Positions 45,947 through 55,169 of a stretch of DNA of 64,000 bases are shown here, in pieces. The notes beneath the pieces were generated by a model, which saw nothing but the letters and a program-made list of their open reading frames with translations, was not told where the DNA came from and did no database searches. Source of the stretch: Muricomes sp049840515 (GTDB lineage: Bacteria > Bacillota > Clostridia > Lachnospirales > Lachnospiraceae). The DNA lies in contig JASGKW010000013.1 of assembly GCA_049840515.1 (NCBI GenBank), positions 1 through 64,000 of the forward strand. The letters are read 5' to 3'. The position numbers and the translations under genes were made by a program. Within the stretch, counting starts at the first letter, position 1. Each line of letters starts with the position of its first letter.

Positions 45947-46307
45947 TCTGAATGTCCTCCACTTTTATTTCATCAGTGGCATCCTCTGCCTTCTCTTCCC
46001 CTTCTGAACTATACTGATATTCATTGGGGAGAAAATCCAGGATATCCAAATCCTGAAAATACCTTTGCCGGTTTTCAATTTCTTCTTTTGACATTTCATA
46101 TTCTTTATCATGGTAGAGATTATAAAACTGCTTTTCTATTCCGGTGAGCCTCAGGATTGGTGTCAGCAATAATAATATCATCACCATGCCGGAGAAAAAC
46201 TGTACATATTTTTTATATCCGTTTCCCGGAATAATCTGGATTACGGCTGTGACAATCACAAGAAAGAATGCCAGATTTTGAATCCATTCATATAAATAAT
46301 CGAACAT
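45936..46307 (-). CDS. spoIIIAF: Stage III sporulation protein AF
   Basis: A 123-residue protein with two membrane helices (LAFFLVIVTAVIQII; YVQFFSGMVMILLLLTPIL) and a short soluble tail rich in acidic residues. Sequence and position between AE and AG identify it. The start lies 23 bases after the spoIIIAE stop. Confidence 0.9.
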   Translation of the reverse strand: MFDYLYEWIQNLAFFLVIVTAVIQIIPGNGYKKYVQFFSGMVMILLLLTPILRLTGIEKQFYNLYHDKEYEMSKEEIENRQRYFQDLDILDFLPNEYQYSSEGEEKAEDATDEIKVEDIQIGE

Positions 46308-46330
46308 CCGCCTCCCTCCTTTGTTTTATA

Positions 46331-47576
46331 TCACGTTGTTGTAGCTGTCACGACTGCAATGGTAAGTAAAAATAGCAGCCCTGTGGAAAACATGACCCGC
46401 ACAAGAAGTTCATATCCCTCGCTCACACTGCTGATACAGTTTGTAATCCTTTTATCGGAGACCGGCTGGACTAAAGCAGCAGCCAGTTTGTACATCAGCA
46501 TCATAAAAACGATTTGCAGGAGGGGTACTGCGCAGATGGAAATCAATATAACCGCCCCGGCCATGCCTATCCCATTTTTAATCAGTACGGCGGTACCCAG
46601 TACTATATCTGCCACCCCGCCAATCGCATTTCCAATCCCCGGTATGGCCTGTGCCGTCTTTGTCAGAGCGCTCCTCTTTAACGCATCAATCGCAGGGGCA
46701 AGCATGCCCTGTATAATATTGATTCCGATGACAAAGGTAATCAGTGTTTTCAAGCTCCAGGAAACCAGCTTTTTCAGAAGTTCCGCGAACTGGGAGAGAT
46801 ATTCCTCACCCGCCAGATAATTCATCACCTGTACCATAATGTAAATATTAACGATAGGAAGTAAAAACCGCAGAATCAAAATTTCTGCCACATAAATCAA
46901 AAATAGTACAATATTATAGAAAATCAGTGAGCTGGTGCTCCCCGAGGCGATTGCCACTGCGAGAAAATAACTTGGGCACAGCACACGCATAAAATCAATC
47001 AGCACCTGCAGTTGCCCTTCGATTCCTTCCATAGCAATGCGAAATGCATTCAGGCACATGGTAATCAAAAGTATATACAATACGTAGAAACTGATTTCCG
47101 ACACCTGTTTGTTTTGAAAAGCATTGGAAAAGTTTGTAAATACCGCCGCGATAATAGCAATCAAAAGCATATAGACCAGGTTTTGTCTGTTCTGCCTGAA
47201 CTCATAGAAAAACTGGTCACCTATAAACTTCATAATTTGTTTCCCGGCATTCTCGCCTCCCCCCTGTATCAGGGAAGATACCAGATCCTGAAAACTAAGT
47301 CTTTCCTCCGGAAATATTTTTTTTAAGCTGTCGTTTATTTCTGTAAAATCAAATTCCGCGAATAATTTATCTTTTGCTTCGTTTTCAACTGCACCATAAT
47401 CTACATCTCCGGTATTTCCATACTCAGCCGCATTACCGGCAGTTTCCTGTCCCGGTACATTTCCCGTGGCGTGCACTGTTACACAGCCAAAGCCAAGAGC
47501 TCCCGAATATTGAGCCAAAAATAATTAGAAGGGATAAAGTGCCCCGGCGCCATAAACTTCTTTTTCTTCTTTTCAT
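46331..47576 (-). CDS. spoIIIAE: Stage III sporulation protein AE, frameshifted near the start
   Basis: A polytopic channel component with about seven helices. The real start is the ATG at 47576, overlapping the spoIIIAD stop (ATGA) and encoding a signal peptide (MKRRKRSLWRRGTLSLLIIF). The frame is lost near 47520 and the next frame carries the remaining 395 residues. These include FPEERLSFQDLVSSLIQGG, the TAQAIPGIGNAIGG segment and ISSVSEGYELLVRVMF. One indel explains this. Confidence 0.9.
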
Positions 47577-47959
47577 GCCAAAAACTCCCGGATTGTCTCT
47601 AAAAGGGCGAGCAATACAGGCATTCCAAGGGCCAGCAAGGTCAGCTTGCTGAAAATTTCAATCTGCACCGCTATAGTCTGATAACCTGCATCCTTGCAGA
47701 CGCTGGAAGAAAACTCGGCAATATAAGTGATTCCCACCATTTTCAGCATAGTAGCAATATAGCTGGTATCAATTTTGATATATTGGTTTACCTGAGCTAC
47801 CGCTTTTACAAACAGCTCCAGCCTGTCTACAATACATGCAAAAATGAGAATGCTGATTGCCACGCTCATGTAAATTCCATATTCTGATTTCCCGCTTTTA
47901 AACTGTATGGACAAAAGGGCGCCTATTACACCGATAATCCCAATCTGAATCATGCTCAT
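47573..47959 (-). CDS. spoIIIAD: Stage III sporulation protein AD
   Basis: A 128-residue membrane protein with four helices; family segments GIIGVIGALLSIQFKSGKSEYG and SSVCKDAGYQTIAVQIEIFSK. The start is the ATG at 47959 with AAAGGAG eight bases upstream; the frame is open further upstream over spoIIIAC but without a ribosome site. Length matches the family (about 130). Confidence 0.9.
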   Translation of the reverse strand: MSMIQIGIIGVIGALLSIQFKSGKSEYGIYMSVAISILIFACIVDRLELFVKAVAQVNQYIKIDTSYIATMLKMVGITYIAEFSSSVCKDAGYQTIAVQIEIFSKLTLLALGMPVLLALLETIREFLA

Positions 47960-47984
47960 AGAATATGCTCCTTTCGGGAATCCT

Positions 47985-48179
47985 TTACAGAGAAAACAAT
48001 TGTTTAATAGAAGTGAATAAGTCATATATGTAAGGCAGTACCCATGACAATACAAGTATCAATCCTGCAAGGCTGGCAATAAATGCCTGTTCGTCCCGTC
48101 CACTGTGTTTGAGCACCTGGCTTAAAATAGAAACCAGTATCCCGACTGCCGCAATTTTAAATATCAGATTTATGGTCAT
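47985..48179 (-). CDS. spoIIIAC: Stage III sporulation protein AC
   Basis: A 64-residue protein with two membrane helices (LIFKIAAVGILVSILSQVL and FIASLAGLILVLSWVLPYI) and the short connecting SGRDEQ. Identified by size, topology and operon position. Confidence 0.92.
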   Translation of the reverse strand: MTINLIFKIAAVGILVSILSQVLKHSGRDEQAFIASLAGLILVLSWVLPYIYDLFTSIKQLFSL

Positions 48180-48196
48180 GGAAACCTCTCCTTCAT

Positions 48197-48715
48197 TTAT
48201 ATTAGTATGACAACCAGAAAAATCCCTCCCATCACACCCAGACAGTTGCCAATCCTTTTCTTTGCCGCCATTCCTTCTCTCACCTTTTCTATTTCCAGCT
48301 CAAGCCTGTTTAAATAAAGCTGTATTGTTTTTCCCAGGGTATCTCCATCCAGCTGTCCCAGGAAAGTCCCCAGTTCTTTCAGTTGAATAGAATGTACACT
48401 TTTTAAATGCAGGTCACCTAAGTATTTATCTATGGATCTGTTCCATATCTTGGAGAATCCATCCTCCTCCCTGTCTGCCACCTGCCGCTCCATGGCCCTC
48501 AGCCACATTCTGTAAGGTTCTTTTACCCTCATTGCAACCCTGCCGAATATTTCTCCGAGAGGCGCATGGGAATATTCCAGCTCTCCTTTCAGCATGTATA
48601 CAATGTGACGGATATACAAAAGTTTTTCCAGGTACCTCCTGAGTTCCACCCCATATACAATTCCCGCTCCCGTTGTCGCAGTCAGAATTAACAGACTGCC
48701 TATAAATCTTTGCAT
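48197..48715 (-). CDS. spoIIIAB: Stage III sporulation protein AB
   Basis: A 172-residue protein related to GspF-type inner membrane components. N-terminal helix (LLILTATTGAGIVYGVEL), then LRRYLEKLLYIRHIVYMLKG and ELEYSHAPLGEIF, and a C-terminal helix (NCLGVMGGIFLVVILI). It overlaps spoIIIAA by 16 bases. Confidence 0.92.
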   Translation of the reverse strand: MQRFIGSLLILTATTGAGIVYGVELRRYLEKLLYIRHIVYMLKGELEYSHAPLGEIFGRVAMRVKEPYRMWLRAMERQVADREEDGFSKIWNRSIDKYLGDLHLKSVHSIQLKELGTFLGQLDGDTLGKTIQLYLNRLELEIEKVREGMAAKKRIGNCLGVMGGIFLVVILI

Positions 48716-49642
48716 AACAGGCTCCCCCGTTCATCATAAACTGCCCGGATTTCCCCGGGGGTTCTCTCATTTCCCAGTATAATATAGCGCTCAAATCTGC
48801 GCTCCCGGATGAGTTTTCCAAGAACAGGTTTATCCGCAGCCTCATCCATGGACATCCCGTGGACGCTTGCAATCATCTTGCAGCCGCACTGCATGGCATA
48901 TTCAATAGCATGAATATCTTCGGTGCAGCCGATTTCATCCACCGCGATGACCTGGGGAGCCATTGAGCGTATGAGCATAATCATGCCCTCGGCTTTTGGG
49001 CATCCATCCAGTATATCTGTGCGCATTCCCAGCTGGTTCTCGGGCAACTCCCAGGTAACAGCCTCCAATCTCGGAGCGCTCATCCACAACACCTACCGTA
49101 CATCCTTTCATATACATATTTCCATCTGATATCTGGCGGATCAAATCGCGGATTAATGTTGTCTTGCCACAGCGCGGCGGTGAAATCACCAGCGTATGGC
49201 ACACCTGCCCATTTCTTGTAATAAAAGGCAGTATCCGGTCTGCACAGCCCAGTACCTCATGTGACATTCTTATGTTTACAGAAGAAATGTACTGCAAATT
49301 TTTCACCTTATTTCCCTCCAGTATTGCTTTTCCCATCACTCCCACGCGATGCCCTCCTTCAATTGTAATAAATCCCTGGCTCATCTCCTGTTCATAGGCA
49401 TAAAGAGAGTAGTGACTCACATATTCCAGCGTTTCCCTTATCTCCTCTTTTGTAACCAGATGCCCCTCCTGCCCCGGAGGAAGCAGCCGCTCCTCATTGT
49501 TATAAATCACACCGAGAGGCTTGCCAATTCTCATCCGAATCTCCTGCACTTTTTTAAAATCCAGCTCCTCCGCCTCCACAACGTCCCGAACGGACTTTGC
49601 AAGTACCTGAAGCACCTGCTGTTCTCTACTTTCTACATTCAT
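48700..49642 (-). CDS. spoIIIAA: Stage III sporulation protein AA (ATPase), frameshifted
   Basis: The AAA+/GspE-like ATPase of the SpoIIIA-SpoIIQ channel. The start is the ATG at 49642, with GAGGTGG upstream, rather than the TTG at 49663. Motifs: GHRVGVMGKAI, Walker A SPPRCGKTTLIRDLIR and VGVVDERSEIGGCYLG. Then an extra base near 49045 shifts the frame into PENQLGMRTDILDGCPKA, APQVIAVDEIG (Walker B) and ASVHGMSMDEA. The restored product has about 314 residues. Confidence 0.92.
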
Positions 49643-49661
49643 CTTGTCCACCTCTTTAAAC

Positions 49662-49690
49662 AATATATGTGTACTTCCTGAAAATATGAC
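49662..49690 (-). promoter_or_regulatory. Sigma-E promoter of the spoIIIA operon
   Basis: GTCATATT (plus-strand 49683-49690) and CATATATT (49662-49669) are spaced by 13 bases, close to the Bacillus sigma-E consensus (ATATT near -35, CATACAAT near -10). They lie 20 bases upstream of the spoIIIAA start. The spoIIIA operon is a known sigma-E target. Confidence 0.7.
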
Positions 49691-49800
49691 TTTAAATCGC
49701 CAGGTTGCCCTCCGGCCAAACCAGTCATTATGTCTGCGGCAATTTAATTCTATGACGACTTACAGAACAAAATGATACAAAAGCAATTGTAATACATAAT

Positions 49801-49841
49801 AAAAATGACCTCCGGTGGTCATACCACCGAAGGTCATTTTT
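49801..49841. terminator. pnp terminator
   Basis: A 19-bp stem (AAAAATGACCTCCGGTGGT with its near-perfect complement, one G-U) and a three-base loop, flanked by A and T runs on both sides, 17 bases beyond the pnp stop. The remaining 140 bases to the spoIIIA promoter show nothing recognisable. Confidence 0.85.
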
Positions 49842-49858
49842 ATTATATTTTCTATTTA

Positions 49859-51946
49859 TTATTCTGCTACATCTCTCATACTGAAGCTGAATCGTCCCAT
49901 TTTGTCTTTGCCCATGCACACGACTTTAACTACATCTCCCAGCTTAAGAACATCTTCCACTTTATCTACTCTATCTTTCGAGATTTTAGAAATGTGCACC
50001 ATTCCTTCTTTTCCCGGTGCAAATTCCAAAAATGCGCCAAATTCTTTGATACTGATTACTTTTCCTTCAAAAACCTGTCCGGCTTCAAAATCTGTAGTAA
50101 TTGTTACGATAATCTTCGCTGCCTGCTCCATGTTTTCTTTATCTGTTCCGCAGATAGAGATAGAACCATCGTCTGTAATATCAATTTTTACGCCAGTCTG
50201 CTCAATAATAGCGTTGATTGTCTTTCCGCGCTGTCCTACCACATCACCAATCTTCTGAGGATCAATCTGCATCTGCATAATCTTAGGCGCAAATTCTCCT
50301 ACTTCGTTTCTCGGCTCTGCGATAGCTTTGTTCATAACTTCATCTAAAATATAAGTTCTTGCTTTCTTGGTTGCAGCAATTGCTTCCTCGATAATTGATC
50401 TTGTAAGACCATGAATCTTAATGTCCATCTGAATAGCTGTAATACCCTTGTGGGTACCTGCCACTTTAAAGTCCATGTCTCCAAAGAAGTCTTCCAGTCC
50501 CTGAATATCAGTCAGAACTAAATAGTCATCATCGGAATCTCCGGTCACAAGACCTGCTGAGATACCAGCCACTGCCGCTTTAATCGGCACACCGGCAGCC
50601 ATCAGAGACATACTGGATGCACAGATACTTGCCTGTGAAGTAGAACCGTTTGATTCAAAAGTCTCAGATACAGTACGGATTGCATAAGGGAATTCTGATT
50701 CGCTTGGCAATACAGGGATAAGTGCTTTTTCTGCAAGCGCACCATGACCGATTTCGCGGCGTCCCGGTCCTCTGGATGGTCTTGTCTCACCTACGGAATA
50801 AGACGGGAAATTATAATGATGCATATAACGCTTGGAAGTCTCAGCTTCATCCAGTCCGTCGATTCTCTGAGAATCAGATAATGGTGCCAATGTAGTTACG
50901 GTACAAATCTGAGTCTGTCCCCGTGTAAACATTGCAGAGCCATGTACTCTTGGAATCAAATCAATTTCTGCTTCCAGATGGCGCATCTCATCAATAGCAC
51001 GGCCGTCCGGACGCTTGTGATCTTTTAAAATCATCTTTCTGACAGTTTTCTTCTGATACTGATATACAGCCTCGCCCAGCACACTCAGCCACTCTTCCTT
51101 GTCTGCAAAAGCCTCTTCCAGCTTGTTCTTAATGACACGTATATTCTCTTCTCTTACCTGCTTTTCATCCGTAAAAACAGCCGCTTCCATATCAGCAGGA
51201 GGTACAATTTCCCTGATTGCTGCGAACAGCTCTTCCGGCACTGCACAGCTCTCGTAAGAATGCTTTGCTCTGCCGCACTCTGCCACGATTGTCTCAATGA
51301 AAGCAATGACTTCCTGATTCAGCTTATGAGCCGCAAAAATGGCACTTATCATCTGTGCCTCAGGCACTTCCTTCGCACCGGCTTCAATCATAATAACTTT
51401 TTCTTTTGTTGAGGCAACTGTAAGTGTAAGGTCAGAAATTTCTTTCTGAGCGGCAGTTGGGTTGAACACAAATTCTCCGTCTACCAATCCGACCTGTGTT
51501 GTAGAAATCGGTCCGTCAAAAGGAATGTCTGAAATACTTGTAGCGATAGCTGAACCTAACATAGCAGTCAGCTCAGGGCTGCAGTCCTGGTCTACAGACA
51601 TGACCAGATTTTCCAGAGTTACGTCATTTCTGTAATCTTTGGGGAACAGCGGTCTCATCGGTCTGTCGATAACACGGCAGGTAAGAACTGCATTCTCGGA
51701 CGCTTTTCCTTCTCTCTTGTTAAAGCCTCCGGGAATCTTTCCTACTGCATAAAGTCTCTCGTTATATTCGACACTGAGGGGAAAGAAATCAATCCCTTCT
51801 CTTGGTTTTTCAGATGCTGTAGCTGTACTAAGTACAGTTGTGTCGCCATAGTGCATCAATACAGCGCCGTTTGCCTGTTTTCCGACTCTGTCCACGTCAA
51901 CGCGCAGCATTCTGCCGGCCAGTTCCATTTCAAATTGCTTAAACAT
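49859..51946 (-). CDS. pnp: Polyribonucleotide nucleotidyltransferase (PNPase)
   Basis: A phosphorolytic 3'-5' exoribonuclease of 695 residues. Two RNase PH domains (KIPGGFNKREGKASENAVLTCR by position 60-81; SVGETRPSRGPGRREIGHGA), a KH domain (about 555-615, VVGQRGKTINAIIEQTG) and an S1 domain (about 625-690, GKVISIKEFGAFLEF). The start is the ATG at 51946 with AAAGGAG upstream. It follows rpsO, the conserved rpsO-pnp order. Confidence 0.96.
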   Translation of the reverse strand: MFKQFEMELAGRMLRVDVDRVGKQANGAVLMHYGDTTVLSTATASEKPREGIDFFPLSVEYNERLYAVGKIPGGFNKREGKASENAVLTCRVIDRPMRPLFPKDYRNDVTLENLVMSVDQDCSPELTAMLGSAIATSISDIPFDGPISTTQVGLVDGEFVFNPTAAQKEISDLTLTVASTKEKVIMIEAGAKEVPEAQMISAIFAAHKLNQEVIAFIETIVAECGRAKHSYESCAVPEELFAAIREIVPPADMEAAVFTDEKQVREENIRVIKNKLEEAFADKEEWLSVLGEAVYQYQKKTVRKMILKDHKRPDGRAIDEMRHLEAEIDLIPRVHGSAMFTRGQTQICTVTTLAPLSDSQRIDGLDEAETSKRYMHHYNFPSYSVGETRPSRGPGRREIGHGALAEKALIPVLPSESEFPYAIRTVSETFESNGSTSQASICASSMSLMAAGVPIKAAVAGISAGLVTGDSDDDYLVLTDIQGLEDFFGDMDFKVAGTHKGITAIQMDIKIHGLTRSIIEEAIAATKKARTYILDEVMNKAIAEPRNEVGEFAPKIMQMQIDPQKIGDVVGQRGKTINAIIEQTGVKIDITDDGSISICGTDKENMEQAAKIIVTITTDFEAGQVFEGKVISIKEFGAFLEFAPGKEGMVHISKISKDRVDKVEDVLKLGDVVKVVCMGKDKMGRFSFSMRDVAE

Positions 51947-52001
51947 ATTAATCTCCTTTATAAAATACAATTTTTAAATACAATCATTTGAACAGGAGAT
52001 T

Positions 52002-52113
52002 CCGAAACTACTGAAAAACACATTAGCTCCGCTAATACTCTTTTCAGTGGTCTCGGTATTTCTCACCTGTCCACAATCTTACATATTATACCACAGGAAA
52101 GCTTTTTTATCAA
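52002..52113 (-). promoter_or_regulatory. pnp promoter and long leader stem-loop
   Basis: TTGATA (plus-strand 52108-52113) and TATAAT (52085-52090), 17 bases apart, form the promoter. The leader folds into a 26-base-arm stem (52002-52027 with 52031-52056, about 20 pairs plus wobbles, three-base loop). Autoregulation of pnp via RNase III cutting such a stem is known in E. coli; here it is inferred. Confidence 0.6.
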
Positions 52114-52146
52114 GAAACAAAGTTGGCAAACCCACTTCACTTTGTA

Positions 52147-52203
52147 ACAGTTCAGCCATGTACATATGATAAAAAGAGTTCCATACGTATGTACGGAACT
52201 CTT
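52147..52203 (-). terminator. rpsO terminator with adjoining repeat copy
   Basis: A 13-bp stem (AAGAGTTCCATAC at 52174-52186, GTACGGAACTCTT at 52191-52203, one G-U) with a four-base loop is followed on the minus strand by TTTTTATC. Just beyond lies ACAGTTCAGCCATG (52147-52160), also present at 44594. Confidence 0.75.
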
Positions 52204-52215
52204 CTGGATTTGCAA

Positions 52216-52482
52216 TTATTTTCTTAATCCAAGTCTTTCAATCAAAGTACGATATCTTTCAATATCTGTCTTCTTCAGGTATGCAAGAAGACCTCTTCTC
52301 TGTCCTACCATCTTCAGAAGACCTCTTCTTGAATGATGATCTTTTGGGTTAGATTTGAAGTGATCTGTCAGCTCGTTGATTCTTGCTGTCAGAATTGCAA
52401 TCTGTACTTCCGGAGAACCTGTATCTCCTTCAGTTCTTCCATACTCTGCGATAATTGCCTGCTTTTTGTCTTTAGCTATCAT
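52216..52482 (-). CDS. rpsO: 30S ribosomal protein S15
   Basis: An 88-residue primary 16S rRNA-binding protein. Motifs: GDTGSPEVQIAILTARINELT and DHHSRRGLLKMVGQRRGLL, ending YRTLIERLGLRK. The start is the ATG at 52482 with AAGGAGG upstream; a further 26 in-frame codons upstream are leader, not protein. Reading frame intact. Confidence 0.96.
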   Translation of the reverse strand: MIAKDKKQAIIAEYGRTEGDTGSPEVQIAILTARINELTDHFKSNPKDHHSRRGLLKMVGQRRGLLAYLKKTDIERYRTLIERLGLRK

Positions 52483-52602
52483 TTTTGTTTCCTCCTTATT
52501 TATAGACCGCCTGACATTAAGTAATGGTCGGAGTAATCCGATTACCGAATGACGGCTCATTTAATACTTGTGTAGTATAGCACAGGAGATTCTTCGTGTA
52601 AA
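52483..52602 (-). promoter_or_regulatory. rpsO promoter and structured leader
   Basis: TTTACA (plus-strand 52597-52602) and TATACT (52574-52579) are spaced by 17 bases. The leader of about 85 bases contains GTAATCGGATTAC and GACCATTACTTAATGTCAG-type pairings ahead of the ribosome site. This is consistent with an S15 autoregulatory leader, but I cannot match it to a specific class. Confidence 0.5.
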
Positions 52603-52690
52603 GTTTATTTTTAATTTACTTTTATACGCTGAAATGTTAAACTAATTTTATGTGTTTTACATTTTATTATTACGGGAAAGGACTTAATTT

Positions 52691-53788
52691 ATGATGACTA
52701 AAAAAATCGGATTTATCGGCCTGGGGCTTATTGGAGGATCTATTGCAAAGGCTATCCGCCAGTATTATCCGGATTATGAACTCGTTGCCTTTGATAAAAG
52801 CAAGGAGACTCTTGCACTGGCAGTCCAGGAAGGCACGGTTCAGACCTCCTGCTCCGCTATTGACGGAAATTTTGAGGGGTGTAATTATATTTTTCTATGT
52901 GCCCCCATTTCATATAATACAGCTTATCTCACACAATTAAAAGAATTTATTCACTCTGACTGCATCCTCACAGATGTGGGAAGCGTGAAGACTTCTATTC
53001 ACAATGAAGTTATCCGGCTGGGGCTGGAGGAATATTTTATCGGAGGACATCCTATGGCCGGCTCTGAAAAGAGCGGATATATCAACTCAAAGCCTGTCCT
53101 TATTGAGAATTCTTATTATATTCTGACTCCCTCTGCAAAAGTTTCAAAAAAAAAGGTTTCGGAATACCAGAATTTTGTGGAATCATTAAAATCCCTCCCT
53201 GTCATTCTGGATTATAAGGAGCACGATTATATTACCGGCACAATCAGCCATCTGCCCCATATTATCGCTTCCAGCCTTGTGAACCTGGTGCGGGAGACGG
53301 ACACAAAAGATGAACTTATGAAAAACCTGGCCGCAGGCGGATTCAAGGATATTACCAGAATTGCTTCCTCCTCCCCCATCATGTGGCAGCAAATCTGCCT
53401 CAAGAATCAGGAAAACATTTCCCATATTCTGGAACATTATATTGAAGTATTAAAAAATGCCAAGAAGTCTGTGGATGAAGGGTCTGAAAAAGAGTTGTTC
53501 GCCCTGTTTGAAACCTCCAGAAACTACCGGGATTCGATACCGAACAGTTCTGCCGGACCTATTAAGAAGAACTTTGCCCTGTACTGCGATATTATGGATG
53601 AGGCCGGGGTAATTGCTACAATTGCTACGATTCTTGCAAGTAACGGTATCAATATCAAGAATATCGGCATTGCACATAACCGGGAATTTGAGGAGGGTGT
53701 ACTGCGCATAGATTTCTACGATGAATCCTCTGAGACGAAAGCAGCCGGGTTATTAAAGAAACACAGATATGTTGTTTACGAAATATAG
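52691..53788 (+). CDS. tyrA: Prephenate dehydrogenase with ACT domain
   Basis: Oxidative decarboxylation of prephenate to 4-hydroxyphenylpyruvate (tyrosine pathway). NAD-binding GFIGLGLIGGSIAKAI (7-22), LTDVGSVKTSIH, GGHPMAGSEKSGY and TGTISHLPHIIASSL form the dehydrogenase. A C-terminal ACT domain (about 293-365, DEAGVIATIATILASNGINIKNI in two segments) likely senses tyrosine. Length 365. It is followed by aroA 29 bases downstream. Confidence 0.94.
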   Translation: MMTKKIGFIGLGLIGGSIAKAIRQYYPDYELVAFDKSKETLALAVQEGTVQTSCSAIDGNFEGCNYIFLCAPISYNTAYLTQLKEFIHSDCILTDVGSVKTSIHNEVIRLGLEEYFIGGHPMAGSEKSGYINSKPVLIENSYYILTPSAKVSKKKVSEYQNFVESLKSLPVILDYKEHDYITGTISHLPHIIASSLVNLVRETDTKDELMKNLAAGGFKDITRIASSSPIMWQQICLKNQENISHILEHYIEVLKNAKKSVDEGSEKELFALFETSRNYRDSIPNSSAGPIKKNFALYCDIMDEAGVIATIATILASNGINIKNIGIAHNREFEEGVLRIDFYDESSETKAAGLLKKHRYVVYEI

Positions 53789-53817
53789 CTTTTAACGAAA
53801 GAAAGGACTAAAAATAT

Positions 53818-55111
53818 ATGGAATTGACCAATATTACCGGATTGAAAGGGGAGGTCACAATCCCCTGGCGATAAATCCATTTCCCACCGCAGTATTATGC
53901 TTGGCTCTATCGCAAAAGGTCTTACTGAGGTTCACAACTTCCTTGAGGGGGCCGACTGCCTGGCCACCATAGACTGTTTCCGCAGAATGGGCATTGAGAT
54001 TGAGCAAAATCAGGACACCATAATTGTGCACGGGAAGGGGCTTCACGGACTGAGTGCACCCTCAGATATACTGGACGTGGGGAACAGCGGTACAACTACC
54101 AGATTGATTTCCGGTATTCTCTGCGGTCAGGAGTTTGACTCTAAACTCTCCGGGGACGAGTCTCTGAATTCCCGTCCCATGAAACGGATTCTGGAGCCGC
54201 TGACCCGGATGGGCGCCAATATTTCCAGTATTCTCCGCAACGACTGTGCTCCCCTCTATATTACAAAGGGAAATCTCCGCGGGCTGCACTATGAGTCACC
54301 GATTGCATCCGCACAGGTAAAATCCTGTCTTTTGCTGGCCGGACTTTATGCTGAGGGGGAGACCTCTGTTACTGAGCCAATTCTGTCCCGAAATCACACA
54401 GAGCTGATGCTCAAGGAATTTGGAGCTGACATCACTTCCTCACACGAACTTACAAGCACCCGCACGACAGCATCCATCCGTCCATGTGAGGAGTTGTATG
54501 CGCAGAAAATTACAGTTCCCGGAGATATTTCCTCCGCCGCATATTTCATTGCAGCCGGACTGATTGTGCCGGATTCTGAAATTTTGGTTAAAAATGTCGG
54601 AATTAACCCTACACGCGCCGGTTTCCTCAGAGTGTGTGAAGATATGGGTGGGGATATTACTCTGCTAAATGAGCGCACCTGCGGAGGGGAACCTGTTGCG
54701 GATGTCCTCGTGCGTACAAGCGCTCTCCACGGAACTACTGTTGAGGGGGCTATCATCCCCACTCTGATAGACGAAATACCTGTCATTGCCGTCATGGCCG
54801 CAGTGGCTGAGGGAACTACAGTCATAAAGGATGCAGAAGAATTGAAAGTGAAAGAAACAGACCGGATAGAGACAGTCACCGACAATTTAAAGGCCATGGG
54901 CTGCGATGTGACCCCCACCTTTGACGGTATGATTATAGAAGGCGGACAGCCTCTTCACGGGGCAACTATCCACACTCTGCTTGACCACCGCATTGCGATG
55001 GCTTTCACCATTGCCGCACTGGTTGCACAAGATACAACGAAGATACTGGACAGTGAATGTGTGGATGTATCTTACCCTTCCTTTTATGATACATTTGAAT
55101 TGCTTCTTTAA
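53818..55111 (+). CDS. aroA: EPSP synthase (3-phosphoshikimate 1-carboxyvinyltransferase), frameshifted
   Basis: Sixth step of the shikimate pathway. The ATG at 53818 (GAAAGGA upstream) encodes MELTNITGLKGEVTIP, then an extra C in the run 53862-53865 breaks the frame. Without it GDKSISHRSIMLGSIAKG follows, the PEP/S3P-binding motif. Later landmarks: GNSGTTTRLISGIL, SRPMKRIL, IPTLIDEIPVIAVMA and LKVKETDRI, ending with LLDHRIAMAF. The span of 1294 bases is 431 codons plus one base, agreeing with a single insertion. Confidence 0.94.
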
Positions 55112-55115
55112 AGTC

Positions 55116-55158
55116 AAAAAAATGGAGTCTGGGGCATATCACCCAGGACTCTATTTTT
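55116..55158. terminator. Bidirectional terminator between aroA and the folate operon
   Basis: Arms 55116-55134 (AAAAAAATGGAGTCTGGGG) and 55140-55158 (CACCCAGGACTCTATTTTT) pair over most of their length with a five-base loop. They have A/T runs on both sides, serving the converging aroA and folB/folK genes. Confidence 0.8.
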
Positions 55159-55169
55159 ATCTGATTGTT

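Noticed and set aside
52483..52560. N-terminal extension of rpsO
   Set aside because: S15 begins at the ATG at 52482 with AAGGAGG; the extra in-frame codons are untranslated leader.
53818..53900. aroA starting at an internal codon near 53897
   Set aside because: The conserved N-terminus is present upstream in the other frame; a single extra C explains the break better.
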